The translations under genes and the position numbers were made by a program. This document shows positions 45,335 to 53,625 of a stretch of DNA of 64,000 nucleotides, one piece after another (the first letter of the stretch is position 1; every line of letters starts with the position of its first letter). The notes beneath the pieces were generated by a model. That model was not told the DNA's origin, did not search any database, and saw only the letters and a program-made list of their open reading frames with translations. Source of the stretch: Proteobacteria bacterium 005FR1 (GTDB taxonomy: Bacteria; Pseudomonadota; Gammaproteobacteria; Pseudomonadales; Cellvibrionaceae); assembly GCA_026192395.1 (NCBI GenBank), contig WACF01000001.1:2168309-2232308 (forward strand). The letters are read 5' to 3'.

Positions 45335-45586
45335 ATGGATGTCGGAGAAATTACAGGCCTGGTCGCAGTGGTGATGGTTTTCAGCATCCCACTGGTCGCA
45401 ATCTGGGCCGGCGTTCTGAAATCCCGCTATCGCGCCAGCCAGCGTGACATCGGCGAGAACGAACGCGCAGAGCTACACCGGCTGTCCGCCGTCGCGGACA
45501 GCATGGCGGAACGCATCGCCACGCTGGAATCGATTCTTGACGCAGAAGTACCCGACTGGAGAGAAGATCATGAGCGCAACCGCTAA
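45335..45586 (+). CDS. pspB: Phage shock protein B
   Basis: 83 residues: an N-terminal membrane helix (ITGLVAVVMVFSIPLVAIWAG) and a cytoplasmic coiled coil with the conserved AELHRLSAVADSMAERI and WREDHE end. PspB with PspC passes the membrane-stress signal to PspA. Overlaps pspC by 17 bases. Confidence 0.92.
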   Translation: MDVGEITGLVAVVMVFSIPLVAIWAGVLKSRYRASQRDIGENERAELHRLSAVADSMAERIATLESILDAEVPDWREDHERNR

Positions 45587-46238
45587 TCGCCTGCATTTGA
45601 ATCGCGAACGGGCCGTCGTTGGTGGCGTTTGCGCGGGGCTCGCGGATTATTTCGGGGTTTCCGCCTTCGTGGTTCGACTTGCCTTCGTGATCGCGACGCT
45701 AGTATGGCCTCCGATGATTCTGGTCTACGGTGTGCTGTACATCTGCCTGAACGACAGACCCAAGAGCCAGATCGTGGACAACCTGGCCAACAGCCGAGTA
45801 TGCCGGCATTTCAGAAATGTCGATTACCGCAAACGCCTTTACAAGAGCCGGCGCAACAAAAAGATCGCCGGGGTTTGCGGCGGCCTTGCGGACTACCTGG
45901 AAATCAACTCGTTTTGGGTGCGCCTGGCTTTCGTGTTGGCACTGTTCTTCGTCCTTGGGCCTTTCGCGATTTTCGCCTACATCGTCGCGGCCATCGTGAT
46001 GGAGAAAGAGCCGATCGCAGTCGCTGGCGAGCCGCATGAGCACAGTCCATCGGGACATCGCAGAACTCACAGAAGCTACAGCACGCGCAGCGACAGCTAT
46101 CGCGAAGCACCGGTAGAAAAACGCGATATTCGGGACTGCAGCGCCAAATTCAGCGATCTCGAGAGCAAACTGCGCCGCCTGGAAGCGACGATCACCTCGA
46201 AGCGATTCAAACTGCATAGCGAGCTGAACCGCATCTGA
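45570..46238 (+). CDS. pspC: PspC with two tandem PspC domains
   Basis: 222 residues, nearly twice E. coli PspC (119). Two copies of the PspC core: RAVVGGVCAGLADYFG (residues 14-29) with its membrane helices, and KKIAGVCGGLADYLEIN (97-113) with another pair. A hydrophilic His/Ser/Arg-rich linker and a C-terminal coiled coil (DLESKLRRLEATITSKRFKL) follow. ATG at 45570 follows GAGAAG and overlaps pspB. The duplication is internal, not a frameshift. Confidence 0.9.
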   Translation: MSATANRLHLNRERAVVGGVCAGLADYFGVSAFVVRLAFVIATLVWPPMILVYGVLYICLNDRPKSQIVDNLANSRVCRHFRNVDYRKRLYKSRRNKKIAGVCGGLADYLEINSFWVRLAFVLALFFVLGPFAIFAYIVAAIVMEKEPIAVAGEPHEHSPSGHRRTHRSYSTRSDSYREAPVEKRDIRDCSAKFSDLESKLRRLEATITSKRFKLHSELNRI

Positions 46239-46275
46239 GCGATGCAGACAAGTCGGCAAGGAGCACTTCACGACC

Positions 46276-46509
46276 ATGGACCCGTTTATGCGAGCAATTC
46301 TGATTCTCTTCATCGTGTTCGGATCGATCTGGCTCAGCCATCACTTGCGCTATACGCGAAAACGGATGGAACTGAAGCTGAATGCCGAAAGGGAATTCTC
46401 CAAGGGCTTGAAAACCGAGCTGGAGGAAATCCGGGAACGCCTGGCGAATCTGGAGAAGATAGTGACCGACAAGGGTTATCGATTAAGGGAAGAAATTGAC
46501 AAGCTCTGA
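46276..46509 (+). CDS. Small membrane/coiled-coil protein ending the psp operon
   Basis: 77 residues with AAGGAGC before the ATG: a membrane helix (MRAILILFIVFGSIWLSH) and a coiled coil finishing with LANLEKIVTDKGYRLREEIDKL. The tail resembles the end of the PspC of this locus (LRRLEATITSKRFKLHSELNR-like), so it may be a PspB/PspD-like partner. Terminator follows. Confidently coding, function inferred. Confidence 0.72.
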   Translation: MDPFMRAILILFIVFGSIWLSHHLRYTRKRMELKLNAEREFSKGLKTELEEIRERLANLEKIVTDKGYRLREEIDKL

Positions 46510-46522
46510 TCTAGTCGCCACA

Positions 46523-46553
46523 AAAAGCCCGCCTGATTAGGCGGGCTTTTTTC
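46523..46553 (+). terminator. Terminator of the psp operon
   Basis: AAAAAGCCCGCC-TGATTA-GGCGGGCTTTTTT: a perfect stem of eight or more GC-rich pairs with a T-run, 13 bases after the last psp gene. It also faces the convergent carboxylesterase, whose stop is 20 bases beyond. Confidence 0.93.
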
Positions 46554-46572
46554 TTGGAGCGTCATTGCTTGC

Positions 46573-48378
46573 TCAATCGGTGCAACCCAGCTCGGCATAT
46601 TCCTCAGCGTCAAACTCCCCCATGCGTTCGAAAGTGGCGCGGTAGGTGTAGCAAAGGTTGTCCTGGCTGGAAAACTGGTCGGCGAGAAATTCCGACTTGA
46701 TACTTTCAGCCGTGACCTGATCAGTGGACATGCGAATGCCACCATCTTGCGGCGTGTCCAGCACCAGCATCTTGGCTTTACCATCGTCACCTTGCCAGGG
46801 CTGCCATTGCACTTCTCGCCCGTCGCGGCCCTTGCCGGGGTCGCCGGTATAGGCAAAGTTGGCCCAATAGGACATCATGCTGCGGGACAGCGCATTGCGG
46901 CTCTCGTTGCGGGCCGGATCGTACATAACATCTTTCGGCACGAAGCCAACATTCCAGTCGCCAAAGATGAAGGCCATTTCTACCGAGTGCCCGGCACCGA
47001 TCCCGACCGCCAGGTCGAGCCCCTGGTAAACCGCGCCTTCGTCCCAATCGAAACGGAAGGCAAAGACGTTTTCCTCCTGAACCGGCGCCATAGCCCGGGC
47101 AAGTTCGTCCACTCCACGCAGCTTCCAGGCATCGGAAGGATACTTGGCCACGCGGATGTACTCCTCGGGATCGCTCTTGATCAGCGGCGCCCAACGCGGG
47201 TCGCGGTACATGTAGATGCGACGCTCGTCGCGGTTGGTGCCGAGAATGATCGGTACATGGTTGTAGTCGCCCGCAGCCAGTTGCTCCATCGGGGGTGTTT
47301 TGACGAATACCGTCCCGTCGCGGAATTTCTTCGGCGCCGGATAGTTACGCGCACCCTCGGGGTTGTAGAGCTTGAGAAAATCGGCGGCGGATTGCGAATA
47401 CAAGAGTTCGCGGATCGCGCTGGCCGGCATGGTTTCCTGCAATCCGATTGCCTCTTCCCGATTGGCTGCTTCATTGTCACGAAGCAAAATCGCGTTGACG
47501 ATTTCTTTCGAACTATGGACGTGACCGGCCGGATCGGCATCCCGGTAGTTGATCGCCTCGGCCATCGGCGTTGTTTCCAGGCCGCCGCTTTCCACGATGG
47601 CCTTGTGGAACAAGCCTTTGGCCATCGGCGAGGTAACCAGGCTCATCACGTTGGCGCCGCCCGCCGACTCGCCGAAAATGGTCACGTTGTCGGGGTCACC
47701 CCCAAAGGCGGCGATGTTGTCGCGCACCCACTCGAGACCGCGGATGGTATCCACTGTGCTCCAGTTGCCGGACGCATCCGCGCCGCTGGCGCCCTCAGGG
47801 ATGATTGCCGGGTGGATGAACCAGCCGAGACTACCGAGGCGGTAGTTGACAGTCACCACGATGACGTCCTGCGCCTGCGCCAGGTTGCCGCCGTCGTAAT
47901 CGCCCGCATAACCGCTGTTGTTGCCGCCGCCGTAGATCCAGTACATGACCGGAAGTGGTTTCTCCGGGGATGCATCGGCAGGCGCATACACACTGAGGTG
48001 CAGGCAGTCTTCAGTACCCACGATGCCGTCGCCGTCAGGGTCCTCGACACCGTCGGTCAGATTGGATGCAAATTGTGGACAGGGCTGAATGTCATTTTGC
48101 GCCTTGAATACGCCTTCCCAGCCCTGGTGTGGTTCAGCCACTTTCCAGCGCCGCTCAGCCACCGGCGCCTCGGCGTAGGGGATTCCCAGCCAGGCATGGC
48201 TGCCATTGTCCTGCACCAAGCCCACCAATTCGCCCTGAGCGATACGCAGGTGGGTCGGCTCACCGGTCTGAAGATTGGCTTTTCGCGCGGCAGGGTCGTC
48301 GCCCTGCTGCGAACAGGCGGACAGGCTCAATGCGAGAACAATGCAGGCACTGTACGAGAACGGACGGACATGAATCAT
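46573..48378 (-). CDS. Type-B carboxylesterase lipoprotein
   Basis: Signal peptide with lipobox LSAC (C22), then a type-B carboxylesterase of 600 residues: YWIYGGGNNSGYAG (oxyanion), the nucleophile FGESAGGANVM, an acidic residue in LGTNRDER and a His in GAGHSVEMAF. It hydrolyses ester substrates that cannot be identified. A DPDGDGIVGTEDCL segment (calcium-like) is inserted in the first domain. The MFS gene lies 27 bases upstream on the same strand, so they may be co-transcribed. Confidence 0.9.
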   Translation of the reverse strand: MIHVRPFSYSACIVLALSLSACSQQGDDPAARKANLQTGEPTHLRIAQGELVGLVQDNGSHAWLGIPYAEAPVAERRWKVAEPHQGWEGVFKAQNDIQPCPQFASNLTDGVEDPDGDGIVGTEDCLHLSVYAPADASPEKPLPVMYWIYGGGNNSGYAGDYDGGNLAQAQDVIVVTVNYRLGSLGWFIHPAIIPEGASGADASGNWSTVDTIRGLEWVRDNIAAFGGDPDNVTIFGESAGGANVMSLVTSPMAKGLFHKAIVESGGLETTPMAEAINYRDADPAGHVHSSKEIVNAILLRDNEAANREEAIGLQETMPASAIRELLYSQSAADFLKLYNPEGARNYPAPKKFRDGTVFVKTPPMEQLAAGDYNHVPIILGTNRDERRIYMYRDPRWAPLIKSDPEEYIRVAKYPSDAWKLRGVDELARAMAPVQEENVFAFRFDWDEGAVYQGLDLAVGIGAGHSVEMAFIFGDWNVGFVPKDVMYDPARNESRNALSRSMMSYWANFAYTGDPGKGRDGREVQWQPWQGDDGKAKMLVLDTPQDGGIRMSTDQVTAESIKSEFLADQFSSQDNLCYTYRATFERMGEFDAEEYAELGCTD

Positions 48379-48405
48379 CTTGCCTCCTGGGTGATTGTGA
48401 GCGGT

Positions 48406-49647
48406 TTATTCCGCCACGCGCTCCTTCGGAATACCAAAGATGGTGATCGCAGCCGCTATGGCAAGGAATACAAGAAAGCAGGCAAACGCAAAATCATAGC
48501 TGCCGGTCGCGTCGTATACCCAGCCCGCCAGCGGCAGACCGAGGACCTGCAAGGGCAGCATCATCGGGCGCATCAGGCCCATTAACTTGCCGAATCCGTG
48601 GCGACCGAAATAAGCGCCAACGGCGGATGCATGCAAGGGCACGACGCCACCCATGCCGAAGCCGAAGATCGCCGATGCCAGGGCGAGTGGCCAGTAAGCT
48701 TCCACAAAGATCAGCATTGCGATGCCAACCGCCTGCGTGCCCGCGGCCCAGAGAATCGCGGAGCGGATGTTTGCGCGGTCTGAAAGCACACCGAAAAACA
48801 CTTTGCCGATTACGCCGGCCAGCGCACCGATCGGCAGAATCGCCGCCGCTTCATAGTCGCTGAAGCCCAGATCCTCGGCGAGCGCAATCATGTTCGTGAG
48901 GGTCGCGCCCATCCCGCAGAAAAGCAGACCAAAAGTCAGCGTGACTGCCCAGAATGCGGGCAAGCGCAGAATATCCAGCCAGTTCGGCTGCGGCGGTTTC
49001 ACCTTGGGAGCGCCGCCGGGCACGGCAAGACGCTTGCGACCATCCGGCTCCTGATCCTTCTCTTCCGGCGTGTTGACCACATAGAGCAGCACCACCGGAA
49101 GTACAATGATCAAGGTGGCGACGCTGAATACCTGAAAGCTGCCCCGCCAGCCGTACTGGTCGATCAGCCAAGTGGTAACAAAGGGCATCACCACGCCCGA
49201 CAGGGACACGCCCATCGTCGCAATACCCAGCGCCATCCCTCGTTTGGCGATAAACCAGTTCGCCACCAGCTTGGCAGTAGCCAGCTGTCCCATCATGCCG
49301 GTGCCGACGGCGGTAAGGCAGATCAACACGATGTAGAACTGCAGCATGCTCTCGACCATCGAGAGAAAAGCAAAGCCCGCCGCACTGATACAGGCACCCA
49401 CTGACATGATCGCCTTGATGGAAAAACGATCCAGCGCGTTACCCACCCACGGCGCCAGTCCGGCGGCCACCGCGTTCACCAGGGCCAGCCCGGTATTCGC
49501 TCCCAGGCGCGAGCCGTCACCCAGCTCGTGGGCAATCGGCAGCAGGAAGACTCCGTAGCTGTAGAAAAAAAATCCTACCGCAACGAAATCGACAACGAAG
49601 GCAACGGCAATGATGACCCAGCCGTAAAACAGGCGAGACTCGGACAT
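48406..49647 (-). CDS. MFS transporter, monocarboxylate/oxalate-formate antiporter type
   Basis: 413 residues, 12 membrane helices; N-terminal FYGWVIIAVAFVVDFV and the short central loop (EEKDQEPDGRK) are typical of MFS carboxylate carriers, with RGMALGIATMGVSLSG in helix 4-5. Likely uptake or exchange of a small carboxylate that could be a product of the neighbouring esterase. Start at 49647. Confidence 0.85.
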   Translation of the reverse strand: MSESRLFYGWVIIAVAFVVDFVAVGFFFYSYGVFLLPIAHELGDGSRLGANTGLALVNAVAAGLAPWVGNALDRFSIKAIMSVGACISAAGFAFLSMVESMLQFYIVLICLTAVGTGMMGQLATAKLVANWFIAKRGMALGIATMGVSLSGVVMPFVTTWLIDQYGWRGSFQVFSVATLIIVLPVVLLYVVNTPEEKDQEPDGRKRLAVPGGAPKVKPPQPNWLDILRLPAFWAVTLTFGLLFCGMGATLTNMIALAEDLGFSDYEAAAILPIGALAGVIGKVFFGVLSDRANIRSAILWAAGTQAVGIAMLIFVEAYWPLALASAIFGFGMGGVVPLHASAVGAYFGRHGFGKLMGLMRPMMLPLQVLGLPLAGWVYDATGSYDFAFACFLVFLAIAAAITIFGIPKERVAE

Positions 49648-49724
49648 GAACTTGGCTTCAATCAGCGGAATCCGCTCCGCGTACGGCTAGTGCACCAATG
49701 AAATTTGATGCATCTTGATATGAT

Positions 49725-50093
49725 TTAGGCGATACAGAAAACACAAAGCTTGTTGCCATCCGGATCGCGGAAGTAGGCACCGAAGAAGTTATCGGTTCGA
49801 TAACCCGGCTCACCTTCGTCCTTCGCGCCCAGTTCCAACGCCTTGTTGTAAACCGCTTTCACCTGATCCTGACTGCCCGCAGCCAGTGAAATCATCGTGC
49901 CGTTACCAGTGCTGGCGGCGGCGCCGTCGTAGGGCTTGCCGACCGCGAGGAAAGGACCCTTGGGGGATTTGCCCCAGAAGACCAGCCGATCGGTTTTCAT
50001 CGTTTGCTGTGCATCCAGCTTTGCCAACAAGGCATCGTAGAAGGCGGTGGCTTTTTCTAGGTCGTTGGTACCGAGAGTGATATAGCCAATCAT
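49725..50093 (-). CDS. VOC/glyoxalase-fold protein
   Basis: 122 residues: MIGYITLGTNDLEKATAFYDALL opens the vicinal-oxygen-chelate fold and NFFGAYFRDPDGNKLCVFC ends it. No clear set of four metal ligands, so function is not decided; could be a lyase, dioxygenase or fosfomycin-like enzyme. Stand-alone gene. Confidence 0.85.
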   Translation of the reverse strand: MIGYITLGTNDLEKATAFYDALLAKLDAQQTMKTDRLVFWGKSPKGPFLAVGKPYDGAAASTGNGTMISLAAGSQDQVKAVYNKALELGAKDEGEPGYRTDNFFGAYFRDPDGNKLCVFCIA

Positions 50094-50260
50094 ACAGCGG
50101 TCCTTTTTCGTCGAGGAAGGCAGAAGGAAGGAGGAAAAAACGAAGGCGGCATTCTAGCACGGCACCGCCGCGCTTCGCTCGCAGGCTCAGCGCGGCAGCA
50201 GCAGAAAATCCAATCTTCCGCGGCTCTCGGACCCGGAGTCACGGGCGATTCGGAATCACC

Positions 50261-51178
50261 TCAGCGATAGCTCGCGCTCTTGGTGCGCTCGTAGTTCAGA
50301 GCAGCGCCCGCTACGGTACCGCTGGCCCCAGTGGTCAGCCAGCGCTTGATGCGTCCGGCATCGCCGATCGGGGTCAGTTTGCCGAAGGAATCCAACAGCA
50401 CCATGATGACTTCGCGGCCCTCGATGGTCGTGGTCATCACCAGGCAGCGTCCGGCTTCATTCAGATACCCGGTTTTGCTGAGCCCAATGGCCCAGCTGCT
50501 GCGATGGACCAGGCGATTGGTGTTGCCATAGCGGAGGGTGTAACGCGGGTTTTCGAAACGGGCGGTAAACCCCCCGGTGGTAGTGAACTCACGGATCAGC
50601 TCATATTGGTTCGCGGCAGCAACCATTTTCACCAGATCCGCTGCAGTCGATAGATTGTTCACGGACAAGCCACTTGCGTCCGCAAAGCGGCTTCGGGTCA
50701 TGCCGAGCGCCAGGGCTTTCTGATTCATTGCTGCCACAAAGGCTTTGAAACCGCCCGGATAGTGGACGGCGAGGTTGGATGCCGCCAGGTTTTCCGAAGC
50801 CATCAGCATGACTCGCAGCAGATCACCGCGGCTCAACTGCGATCCGATGCGCATCCGTGAGTAGCCGTTATTATCCGACTCCCGCTCCACCTTCTGAATG
50901 GTCAGCATTTCATTCAGCGGCTGACCACCATCGAGAACCACCATCGCGGTCATCAACTTGGTGATCGAAGCAATCGGGGCCTGCACATCGGTGTTCTTGC
51001 TGTATAGAGAAGCACCTGATCGTGCATCAACGATGGCCGCCTTGACCGAACCCAAGGTTACGCGGCTTGCATCCAGGTGTTCGAAGCGGTCCGGAACAGC
51101 GGGAAGCACCGGGCTGATTTCCGCAACGGCTCCAATGGACAGGAAAAAACTGCAAAGTAATGAAAAGACTCTGATCAC
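50261..51178 (-). CDS. pbpG: D-alanyl-D-alanine endopeptidase (PBP7)
   Basis: 305 residues with an export signal. All three low-molecular PBP motifs: SITK (S-x-x-K), SEN, and KTG (GLSKTGYLNEAG). Cleaves D-Ala-mDAP cross-links in murein. Length and motifs match E. coli PbpG. The C-terminal region is shorter than in DacA-type carboxypeptidases and lacks their membrane helix. Confidence 0.93.
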   Translation of the reverse strand: MIRVFSLLCSFFLSIGAVAEISPVLPAVPDRFEHLDASRVTLGSVKAAIVDARSGASLYSKNTDVQAPIASITKLMTAMVVLDGGQPLNEMLTIQKVERESDNNGYSRMRIGSQLSRGDLLRVMLMASENLAASNLAVHYPGGFKAFVAAMNQKALALGMTRSRFADASGLSVNNLSTAADLVKMVAAANQYELIREFTTTGGFTARFENPRYTLRYGNTNRLVHRSSWAIGLSKTGYLNEAGRCLVMTTTIEGREVIMVLLDSFGKLTPIGDAGRIKRWLTTGASGTVAGAALNYERTKSASYR

Positions 51179-51449
51179 GATGGGCAGGACTTAATAGCAA
51201 TTGTTGATAGGTGGATTGCCGAGTTTAGCTGCTCAAGCCCACTCTCTCCAGTTTTCCGGCTACGTTCAGTACAGTCAGGCTCCTACGGAGGCAAGTCCTG
51301 TGAGGAAGTGCAAAGATCGAACTTGCGACGATCACATGGTTGCCATGCCGGCGCCTTATGGCCACTGGTCAACTGAGACTATAATGCCTTGTTCTTATAC
51401 CCGAACGATAATAAAGCCTCTGGAAGGCTCGGAAGAGACCGACAACTCC

Positions 51450-53483
51450 ATGAAGAAATCACTGCTGTCCTTACTCCTGCTCGCACCCTTGTCCGCCTGC
51501 CAGGCCGCCGATGCGCCGCCTTTTACGGCCAAACAGTTGCTGGAACCACCGACCAAGAACTGGTCCACCAACGGCGGTACGCTGTACAACCAGCGCTTTT
51601 CACCGCTCGATGAGATCAACACCAGCACTGTGAAGAGTCTCAAGGCGAATTGGCGAACCCACCTGAACGGTTCCGGTATGGGACCGCCCTACTCCGGCGA
51701 AGCGCAGCCGATCGTTTATAACGGTGTGATCTACATCGTGACCGGCGCCAACGACGTATTCGCCATCGACGTGGAAACCGGTGAACACCTGTGGGTGTAC
51801 GAAGCCAATCTCGAATCCGAAATCGATACCGTGTGCTGCGGCTGGACCAGCCGTGGTGTGGGGCTTGGCGACGGGAAAATCTTTGTGGGCCAACTGGATG
51901 GAAAACTGATCGCCCTTGATCAGGAAACCGGCGAAGTGGCTTGGTCCGTTCAGGCGGAGAGCTGGCAAAATGGTTACACCATCACCAGTGCGCCGCTTTA
52001 TTACAACGGCATGGTCATCACCGGCTTCGCCGGTGCCGAATTCGCCACTCGCGGGCGCGTCAAAGCTTACGACGCGGATAGTGGCGAGCACCTCTGGACC
52101 TTCTACACAGTCCCCGGTCCCGGTGAAACCGGCCACGAAAGCTGGCCGGAAGGCTCGGACGCCTGGAAGCACGGCGGCGGCACGGTTTGGCAAACCCCCG
52201 CGGTCGATCCGGAGCTGGGGCTGGTTTACTTCTCCACCGGCAATCCGGGTCCCGATTTCAACGGCTCGATGCGCGCTGGCGACAACCTTTTCACCGTTTC
52301 AATGGTGGCCATCGACGCGAAGACTGGCGAATACCGCTGGCATTTCCAGCAGGTCCATCACGATCTGTGGGACTTCGATTCGCCGAGCCCCGTGGTTCTT
52401 TTCGATCTCGATTACGATGGCAAGATGCGCAAAGGTATCGCTCAGGTGGGCAAAACTGGCTGGGTTTACATCCTTGATCGCGTAACTGGCGAACCGTTGG
52501 TCGGCATCGAGGAACGACCTGTGCCGCAGGAGCCGCGCCAGGCCACCTCCCCCACGCAGCCCTTCCCGATCGGCGATTCGGTAGTGCCACAATCAATGGA
52601 TGCACCGCCCTACGGGTACAAGCTGATCAATGAAGGACGCATTTTCACCCCCTTCTGGAAAGAGCCCGTAGTCTCTAAACCCAGTCCCTGGGGAGGTACC
52701 AACTGGCCACCGAGTTCCTATGATCCGCGCACCGGTTACTTCTACGTTTGCGCCAACGATCAACCCGGCCGCTTCGTGGCCGCCGACGAGAATGATCCGG
52801 AAGAAGGCGAGCGCTACATGGGCGGCCAGTTTGGTCGCGCGCAGCTGCCCCTGAACGGGATCTTCGCCGCGGTGGATCTGCGCACCAACAAACTGGTATG
52901 GCGTCAGCGCTGGAAAGACAGCTGCTACAGCGGCTCCACAGCCACCGCGGGCAACCTGGTATTCACCGGCCGGAATGACGGCCGTTTCGTCGCGCTGGAT
53001 TCACGCAACGGCGATGTACTCTGGGAATTCCAGACCGGCGCCGGCGTGAATGCCACAGCCACGGTGTTTGAACACAAGGGCAAACAGCATGTGGTGGTTT
53101 ACTCCGCAGGTAACCTGTTTGCCGGCACACCACCCGGCGACAGCGTCTGGCTGTTCTCGCTGGACGGAACCATGGGGCCTTCCGCGCCCCCCGGAGCCGA
53201 GGCGCCGGCGAAGAGTGCTGAAGTGAAGAAAATCAGTCTGGAAGGCGCCGATCTGGCCGCCGGCGCCAAGGTGTTCGGCATGTTCTGCGAGGCCTGCCAC
53301 GGCGCAGACGGCAAAGGCGGCCATGGCGGCGGTCCGAATATCAGCGAGCTGGAATCCGCTGGACTGGTGATGACTACGGTCATGGAAGGCCGCAAAACCA
53401 TGCCTGCCTTCGGACAGACCTTGAGTGATGAGCAGATAAGGGATGTAGTGGCTTTTGTGCTCGGTGGAGTCAAGGCCGAGTAA
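51450..53483 (+). CDS. PQQ-dependent quinohaemoprotein dehydrogenase
   Basis: 677 residues. A signal with a lipobox-like LSAC (C17) starts the protein. The eight-bladed propeller holds the vicinal disulfide C129-C130 (VCCGW), the catalytic Asp region LWDFDSPSP and TGAGV tryptophan-docking-like segments. A C-terminal cytochrome c domain has CEACH (C613) and axial M651. It should oxidise an alcohol or sugar and pass electrons to the respiratory chain. PQQ synthesis genes are not in the window. ATG at 51450 chosen because the signal begins there. Confidence 0.9.
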   Translation: MKKSLLSLLLLAPLSACQAADAPPFTAKQLLEPPTKNWSTNGGTLYNQRFSPLDEINTSTVKSLKANWRTHLNGSGMGPPYSGEAQPIVYNGVIYIVTGANDVFAIDVETGEHLWVYEANLESEIDTVCCGWTSRGVGLGDGKIFVGQLDGKLIALDQETGEVAWSVQAESWQNGYTITSAPLYYNGMVITGFAGAEFATRGRVKAYDADSGEHLWTFYTVPGPGETGHESWPEGSDAWKHGGGTVWQTPAVDPELGLVYFSTGNPGPDFNGSMRAGDNLFTVSMVAIDAKTGEYRWHFQQVHHDLWDFDSPSPVVLFDLDYDGKMRKGIAQVGKTGWVYILDRVTGEPLVGIEERPVPQEPRQATSPTQPFPIGDSVVPQSMDAPPYGYKLINEGRIFTPFWKEPVVSKPSPWGGTNWPPSSYDPRTGYFYVCANDQPGRFVAADENDPEEGERYMGGQFGRAQLPLNGIFAAVDLRTNKLVWRQRWKDSCYSGSTATAGNLVFTGRNDGRFVALDSRNGDVLWEFQTGAGVNATATVFEHKGKQHVVVYSAGNLFAGTPPGDSVWLFSLDGTMGPSAPPGAEAPAKSAEVKKISLEGADLAAGAKVFGMFCEACHGADGKGGHGGGPNISELESAGLVMTTVMEGRKTMPAFGQTLSDEQIRDVVAFVLGGVKAE

Positions 53484-53503
53484 AACCGGGGAATCAGAAA
53501 GGA

Positions 53504-53528
53504 AAGGGGCTCACGGGCCCCTTTTTTT
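53504..53528 (+). terminator. Terminator after the PQQ dehydrogenase
   Basis: AAGGGGC / GCCCCTT stem with a short loop and a run of seven T, about 20 bases after the stop. Confidence 0.9.
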
Positions 53529-53625
53529 GTGCTTGTGATTATTTGGTTGTGTCTTGTCTTTTTTGCCACGTCAGCATTGCGTGACCCGTACACCCGCGCA
53601 ACGCGGCGACGTGAAACTGAACTAA

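Noticed and set aside
46747-48585. 612-residue open frame opposite the carboxylesterase
   Set aside because: Translation is low-complexity His/Arg/Gly-rich and has no family match; the opposite strand has the full esterase.
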